Part shown: positions 10,346-24,245 of the stretch, in pieces
Numbering within the stretch: the stretch's first letter is position 1
How the letters are laid out: every line of letters begins with the position of its first letter
DNA from: Lophius americanus
Lineage: Eukaryota > Chordata > Actinopteri > Lophiiformes > Lophiidae
DNA: 64,000 nucleotides
NCBI GenBank assembly: GCA_037951165.1
Contig: JBBDHG010000133.1
Coordinates: 825,001-889,000 of the forward strand
Direction of reading: 5' to 3'
The notes under the pieces: model-generated
What the model was told of the DNA's origin: nothing
The model's database searches: none
Seen by the model: the letters and a program-made list of their open reading frames with translations, nothing else
Program-made: the position numbers and the translations under genes

Positions 10346-13300
10346 ATGAGCGGAGAACATGGACAAGGAGACACTCCGGTATCTATTGTCCTTTAAGTTA
10401 TATATCTGTTTATTGTGTGGGAATTGTTCGGTAATATATCTGACAACTGACTGTCTGAATGTTAATGATAATGCTTTCAGATAACGGCCCACAGCGGTTT
10501 GCAAACTTACTAAGTTGCGTCGTTCTCTTTGTCAATGTAAAACTTTGTAAATGTGTTGACGTTTCATTGGAGCAAAATGTGTGTATTTTCTAGATGTTCG
10601 TTCGTATTACATTCGAAAGTTGAATACGCTAGCTACCGGCACTCTCAAAATTGAAATATTAAAAACATATTTTTCTCCATCCCCAGGTCAATTCTGGATC
10701 TAAAGGGAGCGGTAGGTCCTCAGATGATGATTTTTTATTCACCTCGATTGCGATTTCTGATCTGAATCGTGATCTGTCTACTGTTAATTTTTAAAGGGCA
10801 GAAATGGCGTCCCAGAGACTAAGTCCCATCTCCTCCACTCTCTTGCGGCTATTGTTCAAAAACAGGGTCTGAAATGTGCACTTGCGACCCTCGGATTTTT
10901 AATCTGATAAGCTATTCGGAAAGGACCTGGCGTCGTTATTATTTTGCATGTTTTGTTTTGATAATAAATGCGTGCAATTGCATTGAATTTTGGAGCCGAA
11001 AGTGGCAGAATTGGGGCTGAGGACTTAGTCTCTGCGCCATTTTCTTTTTCCTTACGAGGCAGCTAGGGCGCCGATCACTGAGCAAACTGTCTGCCGTGAT
11101 ATGGAGGCGAGAGCTGGGAGCTTATTGCCTCCCACTGCCCCTATCTCTAAACCAGCTGCACTCTGCCTCCACAAACATTTATCTGCACCGCCACGAGAGA
11201 ATGCTCACAAATGCATTTTAAACTTTGAGTCAGAGAAAAGAAAGTTGCACTACATTCTTTCAAACATACGTCTTAAACAGTCATTTTTGCACAAATCACG
11301 TTTTCCACACAGCATAGTCTATGTTACAGTTGCAGAAGTCAGATCACCTTTTTCTCGTAGGCATACTTTGCTGCAAAGTAAAACAGAATGTTGTAACAGC
11401 TTTATTCATAACAGAGATGGGTCGTGATACTGTTTCATACACCATATAATACATGATATTAAGCTGCCATGACAACAGGGCACCACGAGGTGATGATCAT
11501 GCAAAGGTCTTCTTCAGGAGGAATTTGACTCAGCAGGAAACATATTAATATTGAAGATTATTGAAATTCATTAGTGCTGCTTGATTATTTGACTGACTCT
11601 AAAGGGATAATGAACGGTCGCTGAAGAAATGGATTCACGTGTTCAAAAAGAGGACACATATTATGTGGGGAGGATAATGGGAATATTACATTAATCTTTT
11701 GGAAAAGTCTACCTTCTTCTGTGGGGGGAAAGGCCATCACCAAAAACACCATACACACATGTCCAGTAGGATGAAGATGGTGGTCAAACCACCGATTGAT
11801 TGTCAGCCAGCTAAAGCAAATGTGTGTCAGGCATGATGTTGGTCAATAGGACCTAATTGATTTGTGACCCTTTGTGACCTTTAAGCAGCAGGTAAAATAT
11901 AATTGATATGTGGCATATGCTTTGTCTCCGCTTCAGCCTCTATCATAGTTAAATCTAAGAGACATCTAAATATAGAAATGTAGTGTTCCTATTTTCTTTT
12001 CATACTGCTGAGATGTTTCATCTGTCCTCTGTATCCTAGACTCTCACAAACATAAAGACAGACCCAAAGACAAGGAACACAGACACAAAGATCACAAGAA
12101 AGACAAGGAGCGAGAGAAAATCAAGCACAGCAACAGGTAGGATATCTGAGAGAAACTTTGATTTTATCTTTGAGCTCTATATTTGAGCTGATGATGAGCA
12201 GTTTCTTTAGCCCTGTACCAGAGTTTGTAATGAAGTTGCCCCAAGCCACTGGACCAGTTGGTTTTGTGTTTTGTATCTGAATCTTTGAGTTCATGAGATT
12301 TTGATACGGGCTCTGCAAGTATGAAAATGGAAATACTAAGCATGAAAAAATCGTCCAGCACACTGCTCATGTTAAATCAGCAAACATACATCTCAAAGGC
12401 TCCATGAAATCCACTTTTATGATTGACATCTGCAGAGCATTAGTAATTTGAACCGTTGTGGAGCAGTCATCATGTTTTCATTTGTGTGGTTGAAATACTT
12501 GCGGGCTGCAGGATGTTAGTAGAGCCGTGATTTTGGAAAATTTTCCCGATAGAATCTGCCAATGTTGATCAAACACTATCACGTTTATATCACCGGTGGT
12601 TGGTGCTTTTACTGAGGAAATCTTTTGTGTTTGTGCATCTTAGCCATGTCTGAACCCTTGCCCTTGACCTCTGTGCCCTTTGTGTTCCAGTGAGCGTAAG
12701 GACTACTCTGAGAAGAAACACAGAGACAAAGAGAAGCTGAAGCACTTTGACTGCAGCTTAGAAAAAGAAAAGCACAGGGAAAAACACAAAGAGAAAGACA
12801 AGGAAAAGAGGAGAGAAGAGAAGGTTTGTTTAGTGGGACGGTCTGGTTCTCATGAAACCAAGCGTTAAGTGTAAATACTATGTTGTGATTTGTCATTGTC
12901 TTGACAAAATACCGTCTTTTTACATGATGAAAAAGTAAAACATAGAACAAACAAGATTGTTTTTTATGGCCTTTCATTAACTCCATAAGTAAAAAACATA
13001 ACTTTTTTTAAATAATTTTTACATAACTTAAAGGTGTAAAAGTGTTTGAAGTATATTTTGACTATCAAAAGGTACACATGTGAACACATGCGAACACATG
13101 CGAACACATGCTCACTTTTTTTCACAGGTGAAATTATCCCATGTGGTCAAGCCTAAGAAAGAGAATGGATATGTAAGGTAAGAAAATATCACTTTGATTT
13201 ATCTTGCATCAAATAAAATAAATTATAAAGAATTAAGTCCAATTTTAGCATTTCTAAGTGACAATTCATAGAATATTGCTTTACTAATATTTAGTAAATA

Positions 13301-16300
13301 TGTGATTTAGAGCTACAAGCCCTGCTGCCATCAAGAGCGAGCCTGAAGAGGACAATAGCTTCTATCCCTCTTCACAAAACAACAAGACCTCCAAACGAAG
13401 CTATGATGACAGGGAGTGGGTGTCATGCAAATAATTTGATACTTAAACTGGAATTTTTATAATCTGAGATGCAGTCAGATCATCAATGTATTTGTTTCCA
13501 GATTTGAACCCAAGCTCAAAAAAGTCAAAACTGAAAATGACAAAAAGGCCAAGAAGAGGAATTATGACTATGACGAGGATGAGGAGAATGAGGTGTGCTA
13601 TGGTTAAAATTGTTCTGACGAAAATATTTTCATATAAATTCTCAAGATTTTTATTCTCTTCTCCTCTTTTGTTCACTTGTTTCAGGACATCAAGCCTGAA
13701 AAGAAGACAAAAGGCGTGAAAAAGGTTACAGAGGGAAGGAAATCTCAAAAACAAGAGGAGAAGTGGAAATGGTAAAATCAAATAGTTTGTTCTTTCAGGA
13801 AACTGCACACACAAGGACACTTTGCTGATATAAACAGTTCCTGAGAAGAAGATGCCATGTTTGTCTTTTCTCTCAAGTGTTGTATTTTTATGTTCTCTGT
13901 GGAGATTAGGTGGGAGGAGGAAAGATATACTGATGGCTCCAAGTGGCGCTTCCTTGAGCACAAGGGTCCAGTGTTTGCTCCTATGTATGAACCCTTGCCT
14001 GACAAAGTCAAATTTTACTATGATGGTGAGTTTGTGTTATAAATACATTGAATTAAGACATGTTTGCTGTTTCTGTTAGGTGAAGCCTGCAATGGCATTT
14101 TTATCTATTTGTAGGTAAGCTTATGAAACTTAGTCCTCCTGCTGAGGAGGTAGCGACATTTTTTGCCAAGATGTTGGATCATGAGTACACTACTAAGGAC
14201 GTTTTCAGGAAGAACTTCTTTAAGGACTGGCGGAAGGTGAGGAGATAAGTTGCTTTTTAGTTGAGCACTTTAGCCAGACACTATAGGGGGGGATGAGGTT
14301 CAGGCGTTTAAGTAATAAAGTAAAAAAGTATAGATATTTTCTCTTTTCTTTTAGGAAATAACATCAGAGATGTTTTCTCTTTTCTTTTAGGAAATGACAT
14401 CAGAGGAGAAGTCCAAGATCACGGACCTGAACAGGTGTAACTTTAGTGAAATGAATGAGTACTTTAAGGCTCAGTCAGAAGCTAGAAAACAGATGTCAAA
14501 AGAGGAGAAACAGGTACAGTAGGTCCGCATTCTTAACTCCCACAGGTTAAAAAAGGCATAATGAAAGCCATTATTTTATTTCCATATTCCTTTTAACTTG
14601 CAGAAAATCAAAGAAGAGAATGACAGAATCCTCCAGGAGTATGGTTTCTGCATCATGGACAATCACAAAGAGAGAATCGGAAACTTCCGCATCGAGCCGC
14701 CTGGACTCTTTCGAGGAAGAGGCGATCATCCGAAGATGGGCATGTTGAAACGACGCATCAGGCCTGAAGACATCATTATTAACTGTAGCAAGTATGTAAT
14801 CTCACCACCCATGTCAATGTTTCCATTTTTGCTTAGGATTTGTTTTGTCAGCATCAAGGCTGCTTCTGTGTTTCCACCACAAGATGGCCCTGTCAAACCA
14901 CAGTAGTTGCGATTATGTGAAAGTACACTATTTGATTCATGCATGAATTATATCGGAAATGTGTTCATGTGTCATTTAGTAGAAGAATATGTTAAGTGGT
15001 TGCTTATGGGAGCAAATACATACAACTAACAATTATTGCTCTAGTCATAAATCCTCTCTGCCGGTTCAGGCTCCCCTCATTGCTTTCCTTTTATCTGCCT
15101 TGCCATCTGCTAACTGTCATGTTGTGCTGAACTTATTTATAGACATTGGGAATAATTTTCTTTTTATCTCTGCCATTCTGTGCCTTAGGGGCAGTTTGTG
15201 TTTGTGTTTATGTTTGTGTGAGAGAGAGGGGGAGAGTTTACGGAAAAGCTGATTTGTAGTATTCAGTTGCCATTACAAAGACATCAGCAAAGGAATGTAC
15301 GTGCTCCTTTCGGTATGTACAGTTTGGCAGATGTATTGCTGACACGAACTCACACACAAACCGGCACTGTGTCAAAGGTAGCTTTCCTGTCAGAGTAGGC
15401 TGCCTGTGTGCAAACAATAACATGACCCTGGGAGGACATGGTGACCTCCATACACTGGTCATAATCAGGTTTGTTTTACAGTAACTTTTCTCTGCATACA
15501 ATTGTCACATATTGGGAAAATTAAGTTAGGATGGCTGGCCCATTAAAAAAAAAAGGTCTAAAATTCTACTGAGGCTTATTATTTTCAGGTCTGTAATTAA
15601 TTCTATTTTGCCCAACACACTGTCAGTGGAGTTAGACAACACTGCAAACTGTGGAATGCTTTAACATATGGGATATTTTATGCAAAAACCTTCATGGGGG
15701 ATCATTTTCAATAATAGTATACTGGACTCTTTTTCTGCAGGGATTCCAAATACCCTAAACCTCCCTCAGGCAAAAAATGGAAGGAGGTTCGTCATGACAA
15801 CAAGGTGACCTGGCTGGCATCTTGGACAGAGAACATCCAGGGTTCCATCAAGTACATCATGCTAAATCCTAGCTCCAGGATTAAGGTACAAAAGCAACTT
15901 CAAGCATGAACTTATCCATAATCTTTTTTCTGAGGTTAAATATTTCACAAGGTGTCCTTCGAGGGAAAGGGTTAATCAGTCCATCTCCCTATTTATCAAT
16001 ATGTTGTGTGTTTATGCAGGGAGAAAAGGACTGGCAGAAATACGAGACTGCTCGGCGGTTGAAGAAGTGTGTGGATCGCATCCGTACTCAATATAGGGAA
16101 GACTGGAAGTCGAAAGAGATGAGGATCAGGCAGAGAGCTGTGGCTCTGTACTTCATAGATAAGGTGAGGATGCACATTGTAAGTTTTATTGATAAGATGT
16201 AATGCAAGGTGGGAAGAAATCATTAGAAACACTTACAATGACAGTTTCACTTTTAACATTATTGGAGAAATTCCTTTTAACATAGAGAAGCATTTAGACT

Positions 16301-19300
16301 CTCAAAGTGACAATAATTTAAGGGTATTTTTTTGGATTGGTGCTCTGCAAACTTGGTTGATCTATATTTCTCTTATAAGAATATGTTGAATTACTTTTGC
16401 CATACACACCTCTTCTCTGTTCATGTCATATGAAGGCCAGCCCCCTCTGTCGTACAGAGCACTGTTCTCTTGTGAACAACATTGAAAAATGACAAAATTG
16501 CACCTAATTTGACACTGGACATCTTTATGTCCCCGAGCAAAATGCCCAGAAAGTGTGTAATCGATTAGACGGGGTTCCTGAGATAGACAGCGACACATAC
16601 AGCAGATTTTTTGCATTATAATAAAGTGACATATATCAAATAAGTACAGGATAAAACAAATGAGATCCCCATTCAGTTATGTGCTTGCTATGAATGCTGA
16701 AACGCTGAGACATATTTGTTCTAACTTCATTACACACCAAAATTTTATGATTTTTTTCCCATCCATCCATTCTGTTTCCTCTTTAGCTTGCACTGAGGGC
16801 AGGTAATGAAAAGGAGGAAGGTGAGACAGCAGACACAGTGGGCTGTTGTTCTCTGCGGGTGGAGCACATCCAACTGTTCCCCAAGTTGGATGACCAAGAG
16901 TATGTGGTGGAGTTTGACTTCTTGGGAAAGGACTCCATCCGCTACTACAATAAGATCCCCGTGGAGAAGAGGGTAAGAGAGGAAGGGACATCTCGATGAG
17001 CAGAGACATGGAAATACATTGAAGCCCAAAACTGTGATTTTATGGTGTTAAATGAGGGTGGAGTCGGGTCTGTACTTAACAGATGTGATTTTATTGTTAA
17101 AGAGATAAAGTGTCTTTGCTGGGGAGGATGTTTGCACAGACAGGTGATCAGACACTAAAAGCCTTCCGTCAGCTCTGCCTCAGTGGGTGGCCTGTTTCCT
17201 GCTATTAGAGTGTAGCGTGTACTGGCACACACTATGAGTGTTCTGCTTTGTGTCAGAAATTCTTCAATATGCTATTTGGCTGTATTTCCTCTTTCCTCTA
17301 TATCCACTCACACACAAGATGCACGTGTGAAAGAGACTAAGAAACTGTAAAAAGGCACCTGCATTCGTCAAGAATAGAAATACTACAGTACCTCACCCGA
17401 CAGAAAGGAAATTTTCCTCCCTGAAGCATCCACATGCTAAGTAAACCTTTTTTGATTTCTTGTCAGGTTTTTAAAAACCTTCAGCTGTTCCTGGAGAACA
17501 AGCAGCCTGAAGATGACCTCTTTGATAGACTGAATGTAAGAAACACACACAGACACACAAATACCTGCCTCCAAGGCTACAGTCTAAGTGAGTTGTTTAC
17601 ATGTCTAGTTGTATTACTCGTCTCAGTCTGTTTTCCTCTTTCCCCTACAAATGTACCCTTTCTCCTTTTCTGATGTCCACTGCAGACCTCTATTCTGAAC
17701 AAGCACTTACAGGAGCTGATGGATGGTCTGACAGCCAAGGTCTTTCGTACCTACAATGCCTCCATCACACTGCAGCAGCAGCTCAAGGAACTTTCCTGCT
17801 GTGAGTTACTGCAGCTTCAGTCAGTCACATGCAGCTCACTTGAGTGACACACGAATAAATTCTAAGTAATGTTACAACTCAACCAGATAGTTTAAAATTC
17901 TGCAATGTCAGGTGAGAGAAACATTTCAAACTCTTATATTTACTAAAATTTGTGAGGATTTGCCACCATCTGTCACATTATTTTCATACATTTTAAAATG
18001 TATATTTCATAGGAATGTAGTTTCAGTATTTATCAATCAAATCAATTATAAAATATACACTGATTAGCCATTATATTCATACGTCCTCAGTTAAATTATA
18101 TAATTTGGCCACATTTGCACGTTCTTGTTAATAAAATGTGAGGTATCTGTAATTGAGTGTCTGATGGAAACTTGCAATGCTTTTAAATGCATATCCCCAA
18201 CAAAATCTTGGTAAGTGATTTTGAATTACAATCATTTAAACATACTTCTTGTACTCTGTTGTGTCATTGTCCGGCCTTTAGCTGATGACAGCCTTCCAGC
18301 CAAAATCCTGTCATACAACCGAGCCAACCGGGCTGTAGCCATCCTCTGTAACCACCAGAGAGCTCCACCCAAAACCTTTGAAAAGTCCATGCAAAACCTT
18401 CAAACAAAGGTAAACCCTTGTCATTGACCCTCCACAAGCAATATTGTAGATCTTCTTGGTTACTTCTGAGAGATTCTTTTAAATCAGATTTCATATTATA
18501 ATATATTTTCCCATCCTAAATTATGCAGATTATCTTCTTTACTCAGCGTAAATATGTTTTGTTTGTAGATCGATGAAAAACAGAATCAACTGTCAGCAAC
18601 CAGGAAGCACCTGAAAGCTGCCAAGGCTGATCACAAGGCTTCCCATGATGATAAGAGCAAAAAGTAAGAAAGTATGAGCACTGCAATCCAGTCATAGTTG
18701 TATCCTTTGCTTACTTTCTTGAACCTATTTAGAGCACAGTCTGTACAGCCTCTTAAACATTCATAATATTTAGTTCTTCTGTTTCTGTATGATTTTTCTC
18801 TGACTCTTTCTATAACTATACTAAGATGTTTCTTTTTGTGTCTCTCTCAGAGCTCTGGAAGTGAAGCGTAAAGCTGTGCAGAGGATAGAGGAGCAGCTGA
18901 TGAAGCTCCAGGTGCAGGCCACAGACAGGGAGGAGAACAAGCAGATTGCTCTGGGCACCTCTAAACTCAACTACCTAGATCCACGCATCTCTGTTGCATG
19001 GTATTTATGTGACACAGCGAAAGATGGTTATCTGTGTTTATTTACAGGTGTCACTACTGAAAAAAGTGACATGAAATGAGTAAAACAGCCACTGTTAAAT
19101 AGGCCAGCATTGTGTGGCAGAGTGGGTGTGCAGGGTGCATTTCTACATTGGTGACAGAAAGGCAGGAAATACTCATGCATTGTAGGAAAAGGAGTAGCAC
19201 AAGCAAAAAGTCAACGGCTGTAGAAGGAAAATAGGGGGAAGAAAAGTGTGTGAGCCGGAGGAACAATGGGATTTGTTTCTGAAAGCTAGGGAGCGTCCCC

Positions 19301-21053
19301 TAACAGCACTCCTTCCTCCATGTGGGAAGTCAATGAGAAGGTGTCTGTCTGAATGGCGGGGTAAGCTGCAGAGGAGGGGAACCATGATCTGGCCTCCATA
19401 ACCTATGCCCCATAGCTATTAATAGCAAACCTTCTCCTCCAGCACAATGGATACAGGAATGCTACATGTTTTGCATGATTTTAAAGTGTGAAGCGACGGG
19501 GACCCCTCTTGTAGGGTGTTGCATGGGAACCTGACCTACGCTGTAGTGTGTGTGTATGACCATGCATACCATAGACGAAAGCTTGAACCAAATCAACTGA
19601 TCTCCTCTGTTGACCAACTACAACGGTGATATCCTTGGAAGGACAGATGATCAAATTAGTTACATAATTATTTCTAAGTAGGATAAAAAACAACCTAACA
19701 GGAAGTCAGTGTAATAAGACCAATACAATTTTTTTCAAAAAATATCAAGTGATATTCTATATAAAAATATTCTTTTGTTTATGTTATCCATTACATTCAG
19801 TATATCTTCACATCATGTTGTGTAACAGCAGTCACTATTAACATCACATCAAAAAATAACTTATTTTTATATAATTACCGTATCACAGACTAAGGAAACA
19901 GTGTTCAATACAAAAGTGAAACATCATCATGGCTGATTCATGAGATATTAATTTTAAAGCATTATTAACTACATAAGTAAAAAGTATTTGTTTGATGTTT
20001 ATCTTGATGGAAAACTCTGGAGTGCGGCTGTGATGTTCCTTCACTCTAAACTATAGAGGACATTTTTAACCACTGCTATCCATCAAACAGTTCTATTTAG
20101 ACACTAGTGAGAATCTGATAATTGATATGGTCTCTCCTGGAAGGCTTGGAAAAACAAAGCTCATCTTAATCCAAGTGTGACAAAGGGTCAGAGTGCACAA
20201 ACCTTTAAGTAAATATACATGGTTAAATGGTAAAACCACAGGCGTTACTGATAGTATTAATAATACCGATGTTCTGCTGCCCCAGGGGCCATAATAGTGT
20301 GAATAATTTTACAGCCGATGCTATGGTTGTCATAATATGAAACAGACAGGTGAAAGAATAACTGCTACTAATAAAGAGTGTATTACATTCAGGTGGACAA
20401 TTTCCATGGTTCTGATATTAAGGTCACAAGCTCACTGGCATAAGTTACTGAGACTCGTTATGGCTACATGTGCTTTATCTATTATGGGACTCCCAACGTC
20501 TGCATCTATATGAGAGAATCAATGTTTTGACATCACTGCATGTTCATTATGTCATACATGTGGACTGTCATTAAAAATAGTATTCGTATACAAATACGAT
20601 AAAATAAAAAATCCACAAGTGATAGCATGATTAAAACAGTGCCATGGAAATAGAATGTAGTTGATGCAATTTCAGGAGTGATTTTCGTGGGACGAAGTAG
20701 TGGGCCTTTTCTCAGTGCTGTACAAAAAGCTGTGAACAAGCAATCCTCATTAATCAAGTCTCAAAATGATTAATATAATGCACACAAATAGCATTAGATT
20801 GTTCTTTTGACATTTGACAGTGTCTATACTCATTGTTCTGCAATTACTTTTATAGATACAATATGTGTGTGTTTGTGCAGCCTGTGAGTGATGAGTGAGA
20901 ATGGAGGAGTTGAGTATTTTTTTAACATCAACTTTCCACTTTTTCTCTAGGTGCAAGAAATGGGCAGTTCCCATTGAGAAGATCTACAACAAGACCCAGA
21001 GAGAAAAATTTGCCTGGGCAATCGACATGGCCGAAAACGATTATGAGTTTTAA
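10346..21053 (+). CDS. top1: DNA topoisomerase I (type IB), complete
   Basis: Nuclear type IB topoisomerase: nicks one DNA strand through a 3'-phosphotyrosine to relax supercoils. Exons: 10346..10378, 10687..10711, 12040..12136, 12691..12823, 13128..13177, 13311..13415, 13502..13592, 13686..13771, 13910..14025, 14115..14236, 14391..14513, 14604..14791, 15741..15885, 16020..16163, 16787..16972, 17467..17535, 17686..17800, 18282..18409, 18569..18663, 18851..19000, 20951..21053. All 20 junctions keep phase; 767 aa against 765 in human. Domain order: a Lys/Glu/Asp-rich N-terminal region (1 to about 215), then the core ([12 protein letters not shown] onward), a coiled linker near 640-710, and the C-terminal domain. 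Catalytic text is intact: [37 protein letters not shown] and SKLNYLDPR with the nucleophile Tyr725 at 18972-18974 (human Tyr723). The start MSGEHGQGD matches the family. Exons 1-2 are short and least conserved. Confidence 0.98.
10802..11043. repeat. Inverted repeat inside top1 intron 2
   Basis: AAATGGCG-TCC-CAGAGACTAAGTCC at 10802-10826 is the reverse complement of GGACTTAGTCTCTGCGCCATTT at 11021-11043, apart from a three-base insertion in the left arm. The arms are 194 bp apart. No known element is recognised. Confidence 0.85.
13081..13111 (+). repeat. 10-bp x3 tandem repeat before a top1 acceptor
   Basis: Three copies of (C/T)GAACACATG lie just upstream of the polypyrimidine tract of the acceptor at 13127, in the branch-point zone. 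Confidence 0.9.
14332..14403 (+). repeat. 36-bp tandem duplication copying a top1 splice acceptor
   Basis: 14332-14367 and 14368-14403 differ at two positions only (14336/14372 and 14360/14396). Each copy contains the tract TTTTCTCTTTTCTTTTAG followed by GAAAT(A/G)ACATCAGAG. The second copy supplies the acceptor used (exon at 14391), because its reading matches the conserved KEMTSEEK-type sequence. Confidence 0.95.
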
Positions 21054-21235
21054 ACACACTTAATGTTTTATCTTTTCTAGCCATGGCTTTGATTGGAATG
21101 ACAGTCTGTAGTTGTTATCAAATAATTCCGGTGTGGGTACTGCAGGGCTGTAACGGAGAAAGCTAACACATTGTTGGAGCTGTGACCACAGTTTTATAAT
21201 TTCACTATATATGTGGATTGTTTGTGAATATTGGA

Positions 21236-21241
21236 AATAAA
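21236..21241 (+). terminator. Poly(A) signal of top1
   Basis: AATAAA lies 183 nt after the top1 stop in a TTGGAAATAAACTCC context. Other hexamers near 22150 and 22400 could serve longer transcripts. Confidence 0.6.
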
Positions 21242-23780
21242 CTCCTGAACCATTTCGTTAAGCTGCCAAAGGACATCTCTGCTAAAGGCATCACAGAATC
21301 ACAGTAGAGTGTATGTAGCTTCAGCAGTCGGCCTACTAGCAAACATTTATGAACACATTAGTATTATCTGTTGTCAGACATGTTTGGCAATGAAATTTCT
21401 AAGCCATCAGACTTATTGAGAAATTGTATATTCTCATAGAATAATGAATTAAGACATGGTTGTGTAAAAGACTGAGAATTATCATAAGACAAATTACAAT
21501 GAATTTTAATTTGTGGAATTATAGCGTGAAAGACTCTTCTTCTTCATCTTTTGATTGTTCCCTTGTGAGGTGGCCCATGCGGATTACCGGTTTCCATCCA
21601 TAGAACGGTACACTTTTTGCCAACAGTACCAGTGACGGTATTTGTTAACCAGGGCCCCAGCCGATCCTGTTTGGAAATTATTTTCAAGCTCAGCATATGG
21701 ATGTGGCAAAGGTTTAACGCTGGATGCACTTCCTGACACATCCCTCCCCACTTATCCGGGCTTGGGACCGGCACTAGAGGTACACTTGCTTGTGACCTCT
21801 TAGGGGCTGGGTTTATGGCGTGAAAGATTGTTACAGTAAAATTTGACCGATGTCAGTGTGGAGAATATCACACAATCATCCAATTCCCACACTGAATGTC
21901 ATTCTTTTTCACCATTTAGTTTATTTTTTCTGTTTATTTCAGGGATGTAGATATTTTTGTTTTGGAGTAATTATGATTAATTGTTTTATATAGAATGTGT
22001 GCTATATGCCTTGACAACAAAAAGCTCTTCATTGGTCATATGCAACGTGTGTTTGTCTGTTCCTGTAGGTTCGCAATGAATAAGATGTATCAATGATCAT
22101 GCTCACTTGAGGCAGCCGAAGTGCTGCATAATTTGTACTGTGTCAGAATAAACAAGAGGCCATTCATTCAGACAGTTTGTATGAGTATGTGAATTTTGCC
22201 AAAAACAATACAAAACACAGATGTCTGATATTATTATGTGTTATTTGTTTTGCTCTAAGTTAGCAGAAAGTGTCCTCCATGTATTAAGTTACAAATGTGT
22301 ATAGATGTTAACTTTTATCAGTGATATTTTTGCTCTTTTACCATTTATCTCAAAACAACTAATAGGTTGAGTGGTTTTTGTTTTGAGTTTTGTAAGTTTC
22401 AGAATAAAACATCAACCTTCTCCTGTTTGTCCTGACTCTGTCTTTACTAACAGGGTGAAATAAGGGATCTAAACAGAAGCTGATTAACCTTGGATAAGAA
22501 AATAATCATGGTAATATGAGAGACGTGTCAGCAGTGATTGCTCAGGTGGTGGGCCAGAGTATACTTACCAAATGAATTGTCTCAGATACATTATTATGAT
22601 GTTGTATCACTTGTATTTCATGCCTACGAAGATATTCAGTATGATCAAAGGGTAGTTGAACTTCTTTCCCTCGGAGAAGGATAATACAAATCAATTGAGC
22701 ATAAAAAAAACTGCTTGGGCTTTCATGGTGATTCCGACATTATTATGCTCATAACTTGTAAGTCTTGTTTGCAGTTTGACTTGAGGTAATACAGGTAAGA
22801 CAAGTTGAATTGAGGAGACATAATTATAATCATGAAGTACATTATAGACAGGGAGTCTCATAGTCTGTTAGAGGCTGGTAACAGGTACTGGATGGATCAG
22901 CTGCATCAAGCTAAAAGAACAGTTATGACAGCAGAGCTTTCATCAGAGATAACGTATAAAAATCTCTTGCTGGAGTCAAATCCCTGGATGAGACAGGACG
23001 TTCTGTATATAGCTATATACTTGGTTTAACTCATGATGTCCCTAAAAGATAATTTCAGTCTTTATTAGTGGTAAGTTTTAAAATTCCAATGTTTAATGGT
23101 AATGTGCCCTGTATTTAAACCCATATTTTGAACAAACTGATATAGCACAGCATTTTGACTTGTAGATTTTCTTTTCAAAAATAAATCTGTGTACCTAAGT
23201 TAAAAAAAGAGCCGATTAATTTTCAAATGAAGAAAACTTACCATAAAGACGCTTTATAACCTAATACTTACACAGTTGAAATAACAACATGATAATGTAA
23301 ACGTCATTAACATTTATTTTAATTTAGATACAATATTTTTTTAGTGTAGAGGAAATTTACAGGGGGATTTTTTTTTTTTTTTAATCTTATGTACACCACT
23401 TACTATATTATGGGAAATGTTCCCGTGTGTGTCCAGGATGATAACAGATTTTTTTTTCATTATCATTGAGGAACAATGTTAATAAAAATAGTATCAGTAA
23501 ATGTTGTGCAATCAAATGGCACAAAAATAACCACGTTTTAACTAATTTAGCGAACATATATCACATATAGTGCAAGAAAATTAATTCAGAAATAAAAGTA
23601 AATAAAAAAGAAATGATGAATAGTCATTTTTGTTTGATGTTTAAATTTAATGATGTCTCAAAATAAATGTTCACGTCTGATAACAGCAAATATGAGCAGT
23701 AACCCTGTGCTCAGTCTATTCCAAATCAGTGAAACAACTCCCTTAACGCTACTTTTATTGTTAAAATCCCGCCTCGGAAG
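21242..23780. other. Intergenic region between top1 and plcg1
   Basis: AT-rich sequence with one LINE-like fragment (21541-21815) and two additional AATAAA hexamers that may end longer top1 mRNAs. No coding exon is recognised. Confidence 0.55.
21541..21815 (-). mobile_element. LINE-like 3' end fragment, reverse orientation
   Basis: Read on the minus strand it contains AGTGCCGGTCCCAAGCCCGG, a GGGAGGGATGTGTCAGGAAG block, GCATCCAGCGTTAAACC and then ATGGATGGAAACCG. This order is typical of the 3' ends of abundant fish non-LTR elements. It shares its terminal part with 9690-9812. No reverse-transcriptase coding sequence is attached, so it is a 5'-truncated copy. Confidence 0.6.
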
Positions 23781-23825
23781 CGTGTTTGGCTCGTCTTACA
23801 CTACCAGTGGTCAGCTGGGGGAATA

Positions 23826-23850
23826 GGAGGAGGAGGAGGAGGAGGAGGAG
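23826..23850. repeat. GGA microsatellite
   Basis: Eight GGA units in the GC-rich region upstream of plcg1. Confidence 0.9.
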
Positions 23851-24245
23851 GGGGATGGGCCTGCGGCGGCTAGCAGCAAGAGCCAGAGCAAGAGCACACC
23901 AACTTGAGTAGTCCTACCACGGCCCTCGCTGACTGCACGCCACTCTCCATGGACGGCCGGTGGGGAGAGGAGGAAACGTGGACTGTTGTCGTCGGGACCG
24001 CAGCGCCTTCCCACGTCCTAGCAATGTTTTAATGACAGAAAACCGTGGCGTGGGGGAATACGGAGGAGAAGACGACGAGAGAGGAGCAGCCTCCGTGGTT
24101 GGAGATGTGCTGTCGGGCCGAGATTGCGGCGGTAGGAGCAGAGCAGCAGTCCCTGAGTCTTGTTGTTTTTCTGTTGATCTTTCTCATTACAATAAGGCGA
24201 GAAGAGAAGAGAGGGGTGTCAATGCTAGAAAATCTGTTCCTTTCT

